Part shown: positions 38,340-55,500 of the stretch, one piece after another
How the letters are laid out: each line of letters opens with the position of its first letter
Position numbering within the stretch: position 1 is the stretch's first letter
Origin: Ulota crispa
Lineage: Eukaryota; Streptophyta; Bryopsida; Orthotrichales; Orthotrichaceae
Direction: 5' to 3'
Assembly (NCBI GenBank): GCA_963920765.1
Contig: OY987245.1
Coordinates: 932,501 to 996,500 of the forward strand
Length of the DNA: 64,000 nt
Translations under genes and position numbers: made by a program
Notes under the pieces: generated by a model
The model's input: only the letters and a program-made list of their open reading frames with translations
Databases searched by the model: none
Told to the model about the DNA's origin: nothing

Positions 38340-39092
38340 CAGTGGACAGGATAATGTTCCTAAAACATCAACAAAAAAGTTAAAACTTTAAATAAACTGC
38401 CAAGCAATACATCAATAGAATTTGATGTCATGTAAAAAACACGGGAAAGAACTGAAATACATCAATAGAATGAAAAACCAGTTGACAATTAGGAACTACA
38501 CATGTAGACTGCTTTTGGCTCCATTTCTTACAGAACAATACCACTTAACGCCTTAAAGTGCCTACAAAGATGAAGCATGTAGATTTTGAGCTTTTGATAC
38601 AAAATTAATCATGACTTGAGAAGTTTATAAGATTTTTCAAAATTTCCCCGTTTCATCATTTATATTTCCCCGTATCTATATGAACAAGAACCTAGAATGG
38701 TCAAATTACTTTGATAGTTGAAGAATAGACAAAAAAGAATTCTTTTCTTTCTAAGCATACTTGGATGTGTTGCATCCATTTCATACAAATTATGATGTAT
38801 GGTTTTGGGTTTGAAAACCTTTGTTGTTCCCCAGTGGACTCTGGCTGGTTACCCAAATTGGTCTTTTGATTGTGTCCAGTTTTAGGGGAAAAGAACACCA
38901 GGGTACTGGTGTCCGTGGGGCCATTACGACCGTCATGTCACCTGCAAGGCACACTCAAAAGCCAGGACCATGCAGAAGTTATGGTTCACTGGAGGTGAAC
39001 CATCACCACCCCTGAGCCGGACTGACCACCAAGCCTGCACTCACAGCTCCATATCCCATGCCTTGGATGTGATGGCCTGGCCATTTATTGGC
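38340..39092. other. Intergenic with a GC-richer patch
   Basis: 38820-39070 is GC-rich and contains the hairpin CACCAGGGTACTGGTG, but no recognisable gene. Confidence 0.35.
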
Positions 39093-39096
39093 TTAA

Positions 39097-39559
39097 CCCT
39101 TAAAGGACAGAGCTACTACAATACATAATATGTATGCTGCTGTATAACTAGCATTTGCTACCAACAAGAAGTTTAACCCTTAAACGTTCCAACGTGCCGC
39201 TACGACCAGTACAATACGGGGTATTTTTTTTGTATTTGGAATGGATTCACACCTCTACTACATCTGAGATCAACAAAGCAGTCGGAGAATAGATCAATGC
39301 GGTTCTAGTGAGCTACTTGAGATCCCAAATTAAAATTTCTTATCGGTAGCAAATGACAATTATAGGTCAGCGTATATACAATTCCCCATGGATGTTTAAG
39401 GGTTAATTTGGAATCTTGACTACCTCACTAGAACAATATTGATCTATTTTCTAACTTCTTTGTTGATCTCAAATGTAATAAAGGTGTGGATGCACTCCAA
39501 ATACAAGAAAAATACATCGTATTGTATTGGCCACAAAGGGCTACTTTGTCCTTTAGGGA
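39097..39559. mobile_element. Foldback TTAA element with duplicated left end
   Basis: TTAA at 39093-39096 and 39560-39563. The right end is the complement of TCCCTAAAGGACAAAGTAGC. Two left ends exist, CCCTTAAAGGACAGAGCTAC at 39097 and CCCTTAAACGTTCC at 39177 (after TTAA 39173-39176). Arms from 39190-39345 and 39403-39540 pair. A further TTAA at 39403-39406 marks the middle. Confidence 0.6.
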
Positions 39560-39650
39560 TTAAAGAAGCTACCATGAGGACGTTTGAATAGGTACTGTAC
39601 TTCAAAATAGAGCCAACGTTGTAGGAACAAAGCCTCATGGGTGCAGCTTA

Positions 39651-40068
39651 GGGCATCCCCAATGCAGCCGTAAGAGAGGCAGACAAAAGCTTGTGCAGGG
39701 CTTTAAACCGACTTGAGCAAAAACATGGGCTCCAATGCAGCAGTTAAACCATACTGCATTTTTCAGGGCTCCCCACATAAGAGCCCCTCCCCTGTAAATT
39801 TTCACTATTTGGAGAGTCCTTCATACCATTCCAGCTTTGACATTGATGCAATTTCAAGGAATTTCAAATACTTTTGACATGAATTAGCCACACATAAGCA
39901 CTTAAAAAAAACATAAACTAATAAAAAATTGTGGTTAGTGAGTGTCATAAAGTATGTGCATTGGGAGGTAGTGGATTGGGAAAAGACCCTGCTCTGTAAG
40001 AGAGCCGCAGTTAGACCCGGTCTGACACAGTTGGCGGGGCTAATATAACTACTGGATTGGGGATGCCC
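39651..40068. mobile_element. PIF/Harbinger (Tourist-like) MITE, 418 bp
   Basis: TTA at 39648-39650 and 40069-40071. Ends GGGCATCCCCAATGCAG and the complement of GGGCATCCCCAATCCAG, typical of Tourist-like elements. Non-coding. Confidence 0.8.
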
Positions 40069-40071
40069 TTA

Positions 40072-41465
40072 GGGCATTCTTTTAGCAGAATGGAGTCATA
40101 CTAGCAACAAATTTTGACAAACTTAGACAAATGTGTGCAGGTTCCTCTTTTTATTACCCAATGGAGGGTCGACAAATAGAATCTAGCAAAACATTTCAGA
40201 TTCAAAAAGGTGCCCTTGTGCAGTTGTTTGTTGTAATAATTTGCAAGTTCAAGGGTAAGATCTGATGTTCACAAATGAGTCTAAATTTGACAAATTTCTA
40301 CTGAACTTTGTATGCAGCTACAAAACATGTGAACATTACACTGTCAAAATTGAAAATTTTAGCTCATTTAGCAGTGTTCTACTGTTCTTACCACTTGAGC
40401 AAAAAATGATTTTCTTTTTTTGGATCATCGGTTAGATCATTGGTTAGAAACATTGAGCCTACTAGGGGGTTTAGAACTTCATAAAAATCAAACAAAGTGT
40501 CCTTCGGCGTTTTCCTTATAAAAAAGCGGGAGATTTTTTTGAGCAAAATCGTTTAATTTTAACCTAGCAAGGTGTGCAAGAGTGCCGGCTTGGGCTCTCG
40601 TATTTGAGAAAGTAAGATGCACGGCCTTCTCATGTGAGAAAATGAGAAAAAGAAAAGAGAAAGAAGAAGTGATAAAACAAGGAAAAAGGCAAGGAAGCAT
40701 GGCCCTCTTGTGTGAGCAATGGAGGGGAGAAAACAAATAACAAGCCTTGAAACCACTTGTGAGAAATTAAAATTATTCTTGCATGCGTGAGAGGAGAAAA
40801 AAATACATTTAGTTGCACAAGAGACTAAGGACCTATGCAGGGGTACTCCTTCCATTATGAAGTAACATGTATGACCTTCAATAAAAAATTTACCAAGAAA
40901 AATGCAATGCTTCAAACTCAAAATTTGCAAAATCTAAATTGTTCAAGAGAAATGGAGTTTGTTTCTGCAATTATCATGAGATCTCCATTTTTCTCGTAGA
41001 CTCTATTTTTATTTATAGTGATCATTTTTTTTAGTGAAATTTGCATTTTAAGAAAAATCATTAGGTTCAACTAGCTCAAATTCCTTCAAACAAAACTATA
41101 ACTAGCCCTAACTCAAGCTACTTGACACTGTAATTCACCTAACCACTACTGTTCAAAAGATATTTGTAGCGTTCTTGAATATTGTGTTTTTGAAATATCA
41201 CATTTTATTGTAACAATTCTCCTAAAGATGGTCAAATTTGACCATGCAAAACCTAGATTTGATTATTTGTGTGTTATTTGCTAATTATTTCAATGGTTTT
41301 TTTTTTTTTTTTTTTGGCAATGCAATTGTCACATGTTGTGACAAGTCCTTGTTAAACCTGCAAAGATATCACTTATGACATTTTCACTAGTCACGTGACA
41401 TTTTCATGAATATGACGTTCCAAAACAACAAGAATGCCATACTCTCCTTAATACACAATCATGTG
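40072..41465. other. Intergenic, no gene seen
   Basis: A minus-strand frame at 40559-40930 is low-complexity (Phe, Leu, Ser) and not convincing. Purine-rich GTGAG..GAGAAA blocks recur near 40630, 40690 and 40784. Confidence 0.35.
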
Positions 41466-41669
41466 GTGCATGACACTTATAACCAAGAAAACTTCAAATT
41501 TGAGCAGCTACTTTATTGCCATATCAAAAATCCAAATCCAAAACTAGGAGAATGAAGACTAGGTTTTGTTCTTCTTGCTAGTGGAATTGTTTTTGAGCTA
41601 ATGGATACATGTGTTATGCTTTTGTATTTCTTGTCACATCAATAGTTGTTGGTTATAAGTGTCATGCAC
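41466..41669. repeat. Inverted repeat with perfect 21-bp arms
   Basis: GTGCATGACACTTATAACCA at 41466 recurs exactly inverted at 41649-41669. It abuts the large palindrome on its right. Confidence 0.7.
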
Positions 41670-41674
41670 TATAT

Positions 41675-42836
41675 TCTTGATTGCATCACTATTTGTGAGT
41701 ATTGCACTGCTTTTAGTCAACCAGATTCTCACTAGTCATTTCTAACAAGGCTGCCACGTCGTGTTGCACTTTCTCTTGTCGTCCATAGTTATTGATTCTC
41801 GTCACGTTACACCACTACTTGTCGTTGTGAAATGTGAACACTCCCACTCCTCACTACCATTCCAAACAAGTTTGTATAAAAATTATATATAAATGGTGTT
41901 TTAATCTCATATTGATGGTGTGTGATTCTCATGCAATCCCAATCAATCACACCAAATTTTGGTTACCAAAAACCAAAATCTTATTTTGGTAAATTGTTGT
42001 GTCAAAATCATGGTTTTACAAGAAAGTTGATTAAAAAACATTGGTGATGAATTTTTGAGATTTGATTGTGTGGATGTCATATGTAGAAAACATCCATATG
42101 CACATCTTTCCTTTTAACAAACATCTTCAAAAAGCTCAAAACTCCTTCATTTGAGATTTAAATGTTGAAGCGATCATGACCAAATTTAGTAAAATAGATA
42201 TCTCTGTGTTTTTAATTAACTTTAGGCAAAATAAACATATTATCATGTTCAAAGGTATAGATTTGATCATAACATATGAGTCAAATAACACAATTTAATC
42301 ACCATAAAGAATCATCTATCTTACTAAGTTTGGTCATGATCACTTCAACATTTAAATCTCAAATGGAGTTTTGAGCTTTTTGAAGATGTTCGTTAAAAGG
42401 AAAGATGTGCAAATGGGTGTTTTCTACATATGACATCCACACAATCAAATCTCAAAAATTCATCACCAATGTTTTTTAATCAACTTTCTTGTAAAACCAT
42501 GATTTTGACACAACAATTTACCAAAATAAGATTTTGGTTTTTGGTAACCAAAATTTGGTGTGATTGATTGGGATTGCATGAGAATCACACACCATCAATA
42601 TGAGATTAAAACACCATTTATATATAATTTTTATACAAACTTGTTTGGAATGGTAGTGAGGAGTGGGAGTGTTCACATTTCACAACGACAAGTAGTGGTG
42701 TAACGTGACGAGAATCAATAACTATGGACGACAAGAGAAAGTGCAACACGACGTGGCAGCCTTGTTAGAAATGACTAGTGAGAATCTGGTTGACTAAAAG
42801 CAGTGCAATACTCACAAATAGTGATGCAATCAAGGA
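41675..42836. mobile_element. Near-perfect palindromic element, about 1.16 kb
   Basis: The outer about 260 bp of the two arms look identical by eye. Inner arms are slightly diverged, meeting near 42240. It shares inner blocks (AAATCATGGTTTTACAAGAA, GATGAATTTTTGAGATTT) with 37449-38337. Terminal TA/CAGT marks are not clear, so the ends are approximate. Confidence 0.7.
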
Positions 42837-43210
42837 TAGTACCAAAGCTTGATAAACATTATAAAACACATCAGTGAATGGAGATACACTTATAATTATT
42901 TGCAAGGACTATAATATCTTTTGAACTCGGGATGTTTTGCAAAAAGAATCTACAAAGAACAAGGGTGTTGACGCAGCTGTTCAAGAAAGTTATGCAACTG
43001 GGGAGCGTGTGGCACTTAGATTTAGCTGGGTTTGAGGAGTTGCACAAGAGAAAAAGAAGAGAAAAAGAAAAATTAAACTTGTCATTCTTCAAGGAGGCTA
43101 CAACAAAAAGTACAACATTTGTAGAGAAGTTCTGTTTGACAGGGGAACCATATCTGTACAAGAAAAAAGAAAAAAATAGAAAATTGATATTAGAATACAC
43201 AGGACTTCGT
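42837..43210. other. 3' flank of the aspartic protease gene
   Basis: Includes the likely 3' untranslated region on the minus strand. An open plus-strand frame overlapping the last exon is its shadow. Confidence 0.4.
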
Positions 43211-48607
<5,397 letters not shown>

Positions 48608-49236
48608 CCCCTTACCGCCCATGGTATTTTTGAGTATCTCAGAATTTGCTTGAAAGTGAGGAAAATGCAAGCATTTTGATCAATTTTCTCTAAAACGCAA
48701 CCATACAAATCCAAAGTAGATATGTTATAGATCACATAAGAAAAGAAATTACAACAATATCACTTATGGATTGAAAGATTATAATGTTTAATCATGAGGG
48801 TGTTGCAAAAGTGATTTGAAGTCTTTCAATCCTCTTTTTGCATCTCAAACCTAAAACTAAAGGTACCAAAAAAATATAATTAGGTAAAGTATAACATGCA
48901 TAACCCAATCAATTTACGGCTTCTCAAAATCTATTCTACAGTTTTTTTAATTGAAATTTTTAAGTGAATTTCTCTCCAATTTCTTGTGTACTTGAGGCTC
49001 ATTTCCAAGAGCCTTCAACACTAGAAAGTGAAGATTTACAATGGACACCTTTGCACAAAATCTTGAACAGACAAATCACTTTGATTCGTTTTCAAAATCA
49101 GACTCCTAATGCTGAAACTAGACTTCAATAAGAATTTTAAAATAATAAAAATCACTAAAAAAATCTTGAAAAAAGGTCAAGCATCTTTGAATAAAATTCA
49201 GAGGGGCCCAATTTGGGTCCTTTGGGCGGTGAGGGG
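48608..49236 (-). mobile_element. Family-B TTAA element, 629 bp
   Basis: TTAA at 48604-48607 and 49237-49240; ends CCCCTTACCGCCCA and the complement of CCCCTCACCGCCCA, nearly perfect. The interior matches 4341-4988 in reverse. Confidence 0.82.
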
Positions 49237-49240
49237 TTAA

Positions 49241-49873
49241 CCTCTAAATGCCTAAGGCACCAAAAATTGGTGTAAATAATATTTTGAAGTTCAATAAATC
49301 TAACTAAGTTTCTATTTTTAGTACTTTATATTTTTGAACTATTCTTTCTAAAGTCTAGTTTTAGTATCAAAAATCCAATTTTGAAAATGATTGATTGTGA
49401 TTTTTCTATTGAAGATTTTGTGCAAGGGTCTTGACTTTTTGTAGTGTTGAGAGTTTTTGGAAATGAGCCTCAAATACTCTCAATCTTGGACAAAAGTTTG
49501 CACTAAAAATCCATCAAAAAAATAGTTGATAAGATTTTGAAAAACTGTAAAATGATTGGAGTTACATATGTTATGTCCTTTAACCTTGTATTTTTTTGGT
49601 GACCAAATTTTTAGATCCAACATTTGACAATATGGTTGAAGAGCTTCAAATCATTTTTGCAATTTTAATACCCTCATGATCAAACATTATAATCTTTCAA
49701 CCCATAAGTGATATTGCTGTGTTTTCTTTTTCAATGTGATCTCCAATATTTCTAGTTTCAATTTGTATGGTTACATTTAAAAATAATAATTTACAACTTA
49801 TTAAAATGTTAGCTTTTTGTTCAATTTACAGCAATTTCCTAGAAGCCCAAAAAAGGCCTCAAGCATTTAGGGG
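49241..49873 (+). mobile_element. Family-B TTAA element, 633 bp
   Basis: Shares TTAA 49237-49240 with its left neighbour; right TTAA 49874-49877. Ends CCTCTAAATGCCTAAGGC and the complement of CCCCTAAATGCTTGAGGC. Opposite orientation to its neighbour. Confidence 0.82.
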
Positions 49874-50077
49874 TTAAGATGGATTTTAAAGGATGTTTTG
49901 GAGAAATAATTTGGTTTGAGACAGCCATAGGTTTCAAATTTTGTATTTGAGTTTGTAAGGTTAGGTTTTATATGGCTGTCATTATTATTTTTTTGGAAAG
50001 TATCTTTGTGAAGCTCATTTGTTAAAGTTGCTTGCAAAATCCAAAAGATGTTTTGTTTGGACTTGTTGTACTTTTAA

Positions 50078-51140
50078 CCCCTAAATGCCCAAGGCATTCC
50101 ATTTGGATGTTTACAAAGATTTGAAGATGAATAAAACCTTATCAAATCATTATTTTTAGTAAAAAAACTCAACACAAGTTTGTTTTGAAGTCTATTTTCA
50201 ATATTAAAAAATATAATTTTGAAAAGGGAATTGATATGGACACACCTTGAGTTTGATATATGCACACCCCCTCTAAGATAAATTCTAGAGTTACCATCAA
50301 AAAGTTGAAATTAAAAAGTTTGAATTCAAATTTGGACTTTGAGACCTTGATTTAGTCTAGATACATAACGAAGATTACAATTGAACAACATCCAATGAAA
50401 AAACTTAGTTTTTTTTACAAACAAGAGTAAAAGTAATAACTTTCCCCTAGTTAAGCTTTTTCATTGGGTGTTGTTCATTTGTAACATCATTCATGGTTCT
50501 AGACTAAATCAAGATCTCAAAATCCAAATCTGAATTCAAAATATTCAAATTTAGCTTTTTGATGGTAAATATCTAAAATTCTTCTCCCGGGAGGTGTGCA
50601 TATATCAAACCTTGGGTGTGCCCATATCAATTCCTTTTGAAAATGAGTATTAATGATTTTTCTACTCAAGCTTTTGTACAAGGGTGTCCATGGCAATCTG
50701 GAGTTTTCTAGTGTTGGAAGATCTTGAAAATGAGTCTCAAATACACTAGAGCTTGGAAAAAAATTCACATGAGAAATTCATTTAAGACAAATATAGGAGT
50801 AGATTTTGAAAGCCGTAAATTGATTGAAGTTAAATTTGTAATGGCTGTAAACCTCATATTTTTTTGGTGACCAACTTTTTAGATTTGACATGTGAAATGA
50901 GGATTGGAAGACTTCAAGTCACTTTTGCAATTTTAACACCCTCATCTTCAAACATTTTAATCTTTCAAACTATAAGTGATATTCTTGAGTTATTCTTTTT
51001 TCATGTAATCTCTAACATGTTTAATTTCAATTTGTACAATTACAATTGAAAAAAACTTGATGAATTTATGAAAAGGTTGATTGATTGTTTAGTTCCATGA
51101 ATATTCCAAGAAACTCAAAAAGGCCTTGGGCATTTAGGGG
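50078..51140 (+). mobile_element. Family-B TTAA element split by a Mutator MITE
   Basis: TTAA at 50074-50077 and 51141-51144; ends CCCCTAAATGCCCAAGGC and its exact complement. The total is 1063 bp; without the 409-bp MITE and one 9-bp duplication it is 645 bp, matching sister copies. Confidence 0.88.
50226..50634. mobile_element. Mutator-type MITE, 409 bp, 9-bp target duplication
   Basis: TTTTGAAAA duplicated exactly at 50217-50225 and 50635-50643. Ends GGGAATTGATATGGACACA and the complement of GGAATTGATATGGGCACA. Foldback structure; sister of 31443-31846. Confidence 0.88.
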
Positions 51141-51144
51141 TTAA

Positions 51145-52501
51145 TCTTCAATTTATAAAATGCTAGTAAAAATACTTTTGAGGATTTGTTCCACTTGAGT
51201 GTTATTGGATTAACCCAAGAAAAAGAAACGTTCATGGTTGAAAAATGCATTATTTGAAGACCTAGAAAAAATGCACACCATCCCAAAAAATGATGTGCAA
51301 GGTGGAGGGCTTAGTATGAGAGGTACTTTGTATTGTTGCATTTCAAGCGGAGACAGTTATACAAAACATGTTTACCAAAAATCAACCAACCTACATAAAT
51401 ATAAATAATTTCAGTTCACTATCTTTGATAAATGCTTAGATACCTTAAACTCTAGAACAACCATTTGGGCAAACTTATTTTCATACAAATATCTAGACTA
51501 CTATTACAATGAAAAATGAAAACTACTATGCCCATGTAAAACAAGAGCACATGTAGGCATAAAAAATGTACTAAAAATTAGTAAAATAAGAAACACTTCA
51601 AGTCTTGAAAAACTCACAAATGGCTTTTCAAATGCACATTTAAGCTCCTAATAGATGCACATAGTCATTCCAAAAAAAATGCTTGAGTACAACAAAATAT
51701 TTCCATTAGGATCTTTCAAAATGAAAAAATTTAACAAACAAAAAATACATGCCAAGAACTTTGAAACCATGAAAAAGAATATTGGATAATATTACAAAAG
51801 ACCCAATAAAATTCAACCGTTTCTACAAAAATCCGCATATAATGAACAAACAACAAACGAATTACTAAACCTTAAGAAAAATACATGAAAATGCAACAGA
51901 ACACCTCATCTCTACTAGAAAGGCAGCTTGAAACTAGCCATATCATTAATAGGATTGAAAACAAAAACAAAAATAAGTTACTCTTGTGAATGCAAACAAG
52001 ACTGTCGCTTTCATCGCAGTTCCCAACGAAATGTTCAAGCTGTCGACCGAAACAACGGATGGTTTCATCCAGTGTGAAGAACGATACAGAACATTCGTCG
52101 GCGGAAAGGATGAAATCGTAGCTTTGATGATGAGCTTAGCTTTCGGGGCACCAAGGGTAGGGTTGCTGTTGCTTCATCAATGCTGGCGTAAGGGATTCCT
52201 GCTTCGCCATAGCCACGATTTAATGCGAAGGCATGCCCGTCGCTCTCTGTTTGCACGTCAGCGGTACCGGGCATTCACTCCCGATACGGTTGCCTCCCTT
52301 CTCTCATTTGCAGCGCTCCGCTTCCCGCGCTCCGGACAAACTTAAGTTAAATAGGATCAAACTTTATCCGAGCTTTTTTGTATTCCTCTCCTGCTTCCGT
52401 TTGCAGCCAGGCCTAAGCTGAGTTCCTGATCGGGAGTTGAACTGAAGCAATAGAGGAGTGTGATTCGTGGATCTTTGTTGGAATCAGAACGAGGAGAAGC
52501 G
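51145..52501. other. Intergenic, then 5' flank of APP1
   Basis: 51145-51980 is AT-rich without a gene. 51986-52345 is GC-richer with open frames on both strands but no family signal; it may be promoter and leader DNA of APP1. Confidence 0.4.
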
Positions 52502-55500
52502 ATGGCACCTTCGCAGGTGAATGCGCTGGAGCTGCTGCGACCGCTCATGGAGAGCCATTCGCCTCCTCTCCATGCGCTTGTTGTGCCCTCGGAGGATTAT
52601 CATCAGGTCAGTATCGTCATTTCCTCGTAACTTCTTTTCGTTGGCATTTTTCGTTTCTCTGATGTTGTGGCAGGCCACGAGGAAATTGGCGAGAATTTCA
52701 ATGAGAAATTAGATCGTTTGGTGTGCGTTGGAGTGATTGGCAATCGTCAGCTTAGAGATCGGAGATCGTTTAATTTTCTTTTTATTCAGTTTCTATGTTT
52801 TTTATATGCTCACTTTTCTGTTGAGTATTACTCCGCTGTCTCCTTCTTGAGACTTATAAGCTAGGGTTCCTTTATTAGGCGTGTAGACCTGCAAGTGTTT
52901 TCAGCCAGGTTTATTTTTTAGAATTAGCTCAAATGAAAGTTGGTGAGATAAGTGCATGAGCTAAGGTCGGCTCCGAGAATGTAGCACCGATTTATTACAT
53001 CACTTGGAGTTTCATCTTGAGAGTATGTGGCGTATGCAGAGGTCAGACATGCGGGTAGTAGTTTTGATTTTTTGTGCTCACTATATCTTTCACATTTGCG
53101 AAGGAAGCAATTGACGTCTATTCGCTATGCGGATGAGCATGTTCGGCAACTCACAGTGTACCTACTTGCATGCAGAGCGAGTATGTTGCTGATGCGGATA
53201 AAAGGCGGGAGTTTGTCTCAGGATTCAGTGGAAGCGCTGGTAAAAAAACAGTGTATCCTTAAACGCTGGTTGCATTTTGGTGTTCAGAAACAACTTCATT
53301 TGTGCATAGGTTGCATGTTTAATTATAGTTCTCGGTTGGTTGTTTAGATTTAATATCACAATGTGCGCATGTTTCTGTTCTTTGGTAAATTTCAGTGCAC
53401 GTTTGAAAGCGCATCTTATTATCTTTCGCTTATTGACTAAATCATTCTAGACTAACCTAGAATCGCCTCTTACGCTGCTTGTATTGCTGCTACATGGATA
53501 TGAATGCGATCTTCAGAACAGATTCTCATGATATTTGTACTGCACCTTTTGAACAGGAATTGCTTTGATCACTGCAAATGAAGCCTTCCTCTGGACAGAT
53601 GGACGATACTTTCTGCAAGCTACCCAACAGCTCAGTCACGAGTGGAAGTTAATGAGGATTGGCGAAGATCCACCTCTTGAGAACTGGATCGCTGATGTGT
53701 GTACTCCCTTTACTTTCAAGCTATTGACCTTATTTGTTAGGCGGATTTTTGTCGCGGGATCTCTGACCTTGTCTTAGTAGGAGGTTAGCTGAACCTACTC
53801 TGTCGACGGTCCTTAATGGGCCAATTTACCTTTTGAACCTAGCTTTTTTTCTTTGTGTGCATCAATACTGCTGTGTAAAGTTTCATCTCTAAGCAACATA
53901 TCATTGTCGTTGCAGAATCTTCATAAAGATGCAAATGTGGGGGTTGACCCGTGTTGCATTTCGGTTGACACTTCACACCGATGGCAACAGGCCTTCAGTA
54001 AGCATAACCAGAAACTGGTTTCACTGAAAGAAAATTTAGTTGACCGCGTGTGGGAAAATCGTCCCGCACATGTTGTGGCTCCCGTTTGCATTCAGCCTTT
54101 GGAGTTCACAGGCAGGACAGCAAAGGATAAGATAAGTGATTTGCGAGGGAAGCTGGACCAGGAGAAGGCTAGTGCAATTGTTGTGACTACGCTCGATGAG
54201 GTAAAATTAACGTTCTTGCTCTTTCTTTAACGAGTCGCCCTCTGACATGTTCAACCTGATAATAGTTTGTTTCCTCAACAGCTTCATCCTATTGGTAGGT
54301 TATTCATATCTCACCCTGTGTTAACCAGGGAAGTAGAACATCTGAACGAATTCAAGTGTATAGAACGTGATAAGTAGAACGTCGGAGGTGGTTCACTTAG
54401 ACGAAAGCGGCAATTGATCTGAATTTATGAGATTTTTTGTGGGATTTTACGGAGGATTGCTTTTTTTTTGGTTTATTTTTGACAATCTGGGCTTTACGAT
54501 GCTTAATTATTTTTCGTTCATGCAAGAAAGTGCTAGCTGTTCGGACATTGATGTTCTTCTTTGCAAATGCCGACGTGGGCGTTCGAGTACATCAATGTGC
54601 TCACTGTGCTCTGAATACGGATACCCAGGTCGCATGGCTTTACAATCTGAGAGGTGGAGACGTACTTTACAACCCTGTAGTTCATGCATATGCCATAGTG
54701 ACTCGAGATTCTGCCTACTACTATGTGAACAAGGCAAAAGTGGATCTGAAGGTACCCATTGAATCCTTGGTTATTCTGCGTCTCAATTATGTAACTATTG
54801 GAAACATTTATTGTCGAAAAATACTCAGTTGCTTTTAGCGGTGTTATTGTTAATTGGTCCGCATATTTTATCTGTGTCTTGTTTTATCTTTTATAAATGT
54901 TTTTCAGGTGGAACAGTATCTTTGTGAGAACGGAGTGGAATTACGTGACTATGAGGCTGTATTTGAAGATGTAGAAGCCCTTGCTTCTGAGAAGCCATCT
55001 GCAGTGAAGAATACTTCTACGGAGTCTACTGAAAAAAACGGTCTTATAAATGGTCATGGAAATGACGAGAAATCAGAATCCACCGAGTCCAAAGCTGCAG
55101 AAAAACTTGACGATTTGTCAAATACATCTGTTGAAGGATCTCTTGATGATGCCCAAAGCGTATTGACTTGGATTGATCCTGGGACATGCAGCTTTGCTGT
55201 GTATTCTCGTTTGACAGCTGATCGCTTCGTTTTACAGCAGTCTCCTCTTGCTTTGGCAAAGGCTTTAAAGGTGGATTTCCGTCCGATTATCTTTGTTCTC
55301 GTGTTGGCGTTTCCTAGTAGTTGTAACTGTTGTAAAAGCTGATAGCCAGTCTTTTCAAGGCTGATAATCAATATGGGCAGTAATACTCCCAACGGTTCTT
55401 GTTATGTACTCTAGTTAGTTTCTAAGAAGTCTATAAATTTATACCGTAGCACTTTTGAATGCGAGTGAGTCGTTGCAGTTCACTGCCGCATGGTTTCAAT

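Noticed and set aside
40559-40930. 123-codon minus-strand frame
   Set aside because: Low-complexity Phe/Leu/Ser composition from AG-rich repeats; no start context or domain.
51986-52345. Open frame of 119 codons upstream of APP1
   Set aside because: No family signal, frames are open on both strands, and it lies in the likely promoter and leader.
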